DNA of 64,000 nt, taken from Phosphoribacter sp037046615 (lineage in GTDB: Bacteria > Actinomycetota > Actinomycetes > Actinomycetales > Dermatophilaceae). Shown here piece by piece: positions 62,870-64,000 of this stretch. Under the pieces are notes generated by a model. That model worked only from the letters and a program-made list of their open reading frames with translations, was not told the DNA's origin and searched no databases. The stretch's first letter is position 1; each line of letters opens with the position of its first letter. A program made the position numbers and the translations under genes. The stretch is from positions 496,001 through 560,000 of the forward strand of contig JBAOHD010000008.1 of NCBI GenBank assembly GCA_037046615.1. Reading direction: 5' to 3'.

Positions 62870-64000
62870 TCAGTTGCCCGTCAACTTCTCGCGGAGCGCG
62901 GCGAGGGCCTCGTCCGAGGCCAGCGTTCCGGTTGCCGGCGCCGGAGTCGACGGCTGAGGACGAGTACGACGAGGGGACCTCGCCCGAGGCCACGGCGGCC
63001 TCGGAGTCGGCCTTGGCAGCCGACTCGACCTGAGCCTTGTGGGCTTCCCAGCGAGCGTGGGCGTCGGCGTACTGCTTCTCCCACTTCTCGCGCTGGGTCT
63101 CGAACCCCGGCAGCCACTCGTTGGTCTCGGGGTCGAAGCCCTCGGGGTACTTGTAGTTGCCGGCCTCGTCGTATTCCGCGGCCATGCCGTAGAGCGTCGG
63201 GTCGAACTCGCTCGACGCGACCGCCCCGTCGTTGGCCTGCTTGAGGGACAGCGAGATCCGACGACGTTCGAGGTCGATGTCGATGACCTTGACGAAGATG
63301 TCGTCACCGACCGTGGCGACCTGCTCGGGCAGTTCGACGTGGCGCTCGGCCAGCTCGGAAATGTGGACCAAGCCCTCGATGCCGTCTTCGACGCGCACGA
63401 ACGCACCGAAGGGGACGAGCTTGGTGACCTTGCCCGGCACGACCTGACCGATCGCGTGGGTCCGGGCGAAGTGCTGCCACGGGTCTTCCTGGGTGGCCTT
63501 GAGCGACAACGAGACACGCTCGCGGTCCATGTCGACGTCGAGCACCTCGACGGTGACCTCGGTGCCGACCTCGACAACCTCGCTCGGGTGGTCGATGTGC
63601 TTCCACGACAGCTCGGACACGTGGACGAGACCGTCAACCCCACCGAGGTCGACGAACGCACCGAAGTTGACGATGCTCGACACGACACCCGAACGGACCT
63701 GGCCCTTTTGCAGCTCGCGCAGGAAGGTCGTGCGGACCTCGGACTGGGTCTGCTCGAGCCACGCGCGACGCGACAGGACGACGTTGTTGCGGTTCTTGTC
63801 CAGCTCGATGATCTTGGCCTCGATCTGCTTGCCGACATACGGCTGCAGGTCGCGGACGCGGCGCATCTCGACGAGGGAGGCGGGGAGGAAGCCACGCAGG
63901 CCGATGTCGAGGATGAGACCGCCCTTGACGACCTCGATGACCGTGCCGGTGACGACACCGTCCTCTTCCTTGACCTTCTCGATCGTGCCCCAAGCGCGCT
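62870..64000 (-). CDS. rpsA: 30S ribosomal protein S1 (partial at the 5' end, one frameshift)
   Basis: The start lies beyond the window edge. Three S1 RNA-binding repeats are seen: KGGLILDIGLRGFLPASL ... NVVLSRRAWLE; GVVSSIVNFGAFVDLGGVDG ... RVSLSLKA; GKVTKLVPFGAFVRVEDGIEG ... RISLSLKQ. A Glu/Trp/Lys-rich tail (residues with KYPEGFDPETNEWLPGFETQ) follows, as in actinobacterial S1. The frame changes near 62945; the end LASDEALAALREKLTGN is in the other frame and stops at 62870-62872. S1 helps the ribosome bind structured mRNA leaders. Confidence 0.95.
   Translation of the reverse strand, partial: SALGARSRRSRKRTVSSPARSSRSSRAVSSSTSACVASSPPPSSRCAASATCSRMSASRSRPRSSSWTRTATTSSCRVARGSSRPSPRSARPSCASCKRARSVRVSCRASSTSVRSSTSVGLTVSSTCPSCRGSTSTTRARLSRSAPRSPSRCSTSTWTASVSRCRSRPPRKTRGSTSPGPTRSVRSCRARSPSSSPSVRSCASKTASRAWSTFPSWPSATSNCPSRSPRSVTTSSSRSSTSTSNVVGSRCPSSRPTTGRSRRASSTRRSTAWPRNTTRPATTSTPRASTPRPTSGCRGSRPSARSGRSSTPTPTLAGKPTRLRSSRLPRPTPRPPWPRARSPRRTRPQPSTPAPATGTLASDEALAALREKLTGN

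Noticed and set aside
1..64000. CRISPR arrays, tRNA and rRNA genes, riboswitches
   Set aside because: I looked for repeated spacers, clover-leaf sequences and known leader motifs in the intergenic stretches and found none I could support.

Overview
The window is high-GC (roughly two thirds G+C) chromosomal DNA from an actinobacterium. Markers only or mainly found in that phylum are present: rbpA, whiA, opcA, a mycothiol-type maleylpyruvate isomerase-fold protein, a CoaE-GrpB fusion, and the gene order uvrC-rapZ-yvcK-whiA-gap-pgk-tpi-secG. The overall make-up fits Micrococcales, perhaps the Intrasporangiaceae/Dermatophilaceae; that placement is inference. There is no rRNA, tRNA, CRISPR array or intact mobile element.

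Layout. 1-6.7 kb: ABC-2 exporter, heme A synthase (ctaA), a two-component system, a thioredoxin lipoprotein with a CcdA-like partner, an AhpD-like protein and heme O synthase (ctaB). 6.8-13.5 kb: pentose-phosphate operon tkt-tal-zwf-opcA-pgl. 13.5-23.5 kb, minus strand: rbpA, secG, an epoxide-hydrolase-like protein, tpi-pgk-gap, whiA-yvcK-rapZ and uvrC. 23.6-30 kb: Rieske lipoprotein and a complete branched-chain amino-acid transporter livJHMGF closed by strong hairpins. 30.3-34.8 kb: uvrA, a mycothiol-type enzyme and an MBL hydrolase. 34.8-42 kb: a lipid locus in which a wax-ester synthase/DGAT, a two-domain acyl-ACP-reductase-like protein, an SDR and an alpha/beta hydrolase form an operon divergent from an aldehyde dehydrogenase. 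42-50 kb: beta-lactamase-like protein, damaged YjbR-family gene, TerC, a feoABC-EamA iron operon behind a DtxR/IdeR-like box, and uvrB. 50-54 kb: hydrolase, coaE-grpB, mscL with a zinc ribbon, a decayed coaE-like fragment, and a small accessory islet ending in an IS21 remnant. 54-62.5 kb: PLP decarboxylase plus FGGY kinase, glycerophosphodiesterase and the ugpAEBC glycerol-phosphate transporter. 62.8-64 kb: rpsA, truncated by the window edge.

Three features run through the whole window. First, the word GTATGCC/GGCATAC is far more common than composition predicts, while its C/G counterpart GTACGCC is scarce. Second, many genes have a TAnnnT -10 hexamer exactly 5-7 nt before their start codon and no Shine-Dalgarno sequence, which implies leaderless mRNAs; uvrA, uvrB and uvrC are all of this type. 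Third, about 20 genes, including essential ones, carry one to several single-base frameshifts while their protein families continue in the next frame. I read these as consensus errors rather than pseudogenes and give each gene its reconstructed span.
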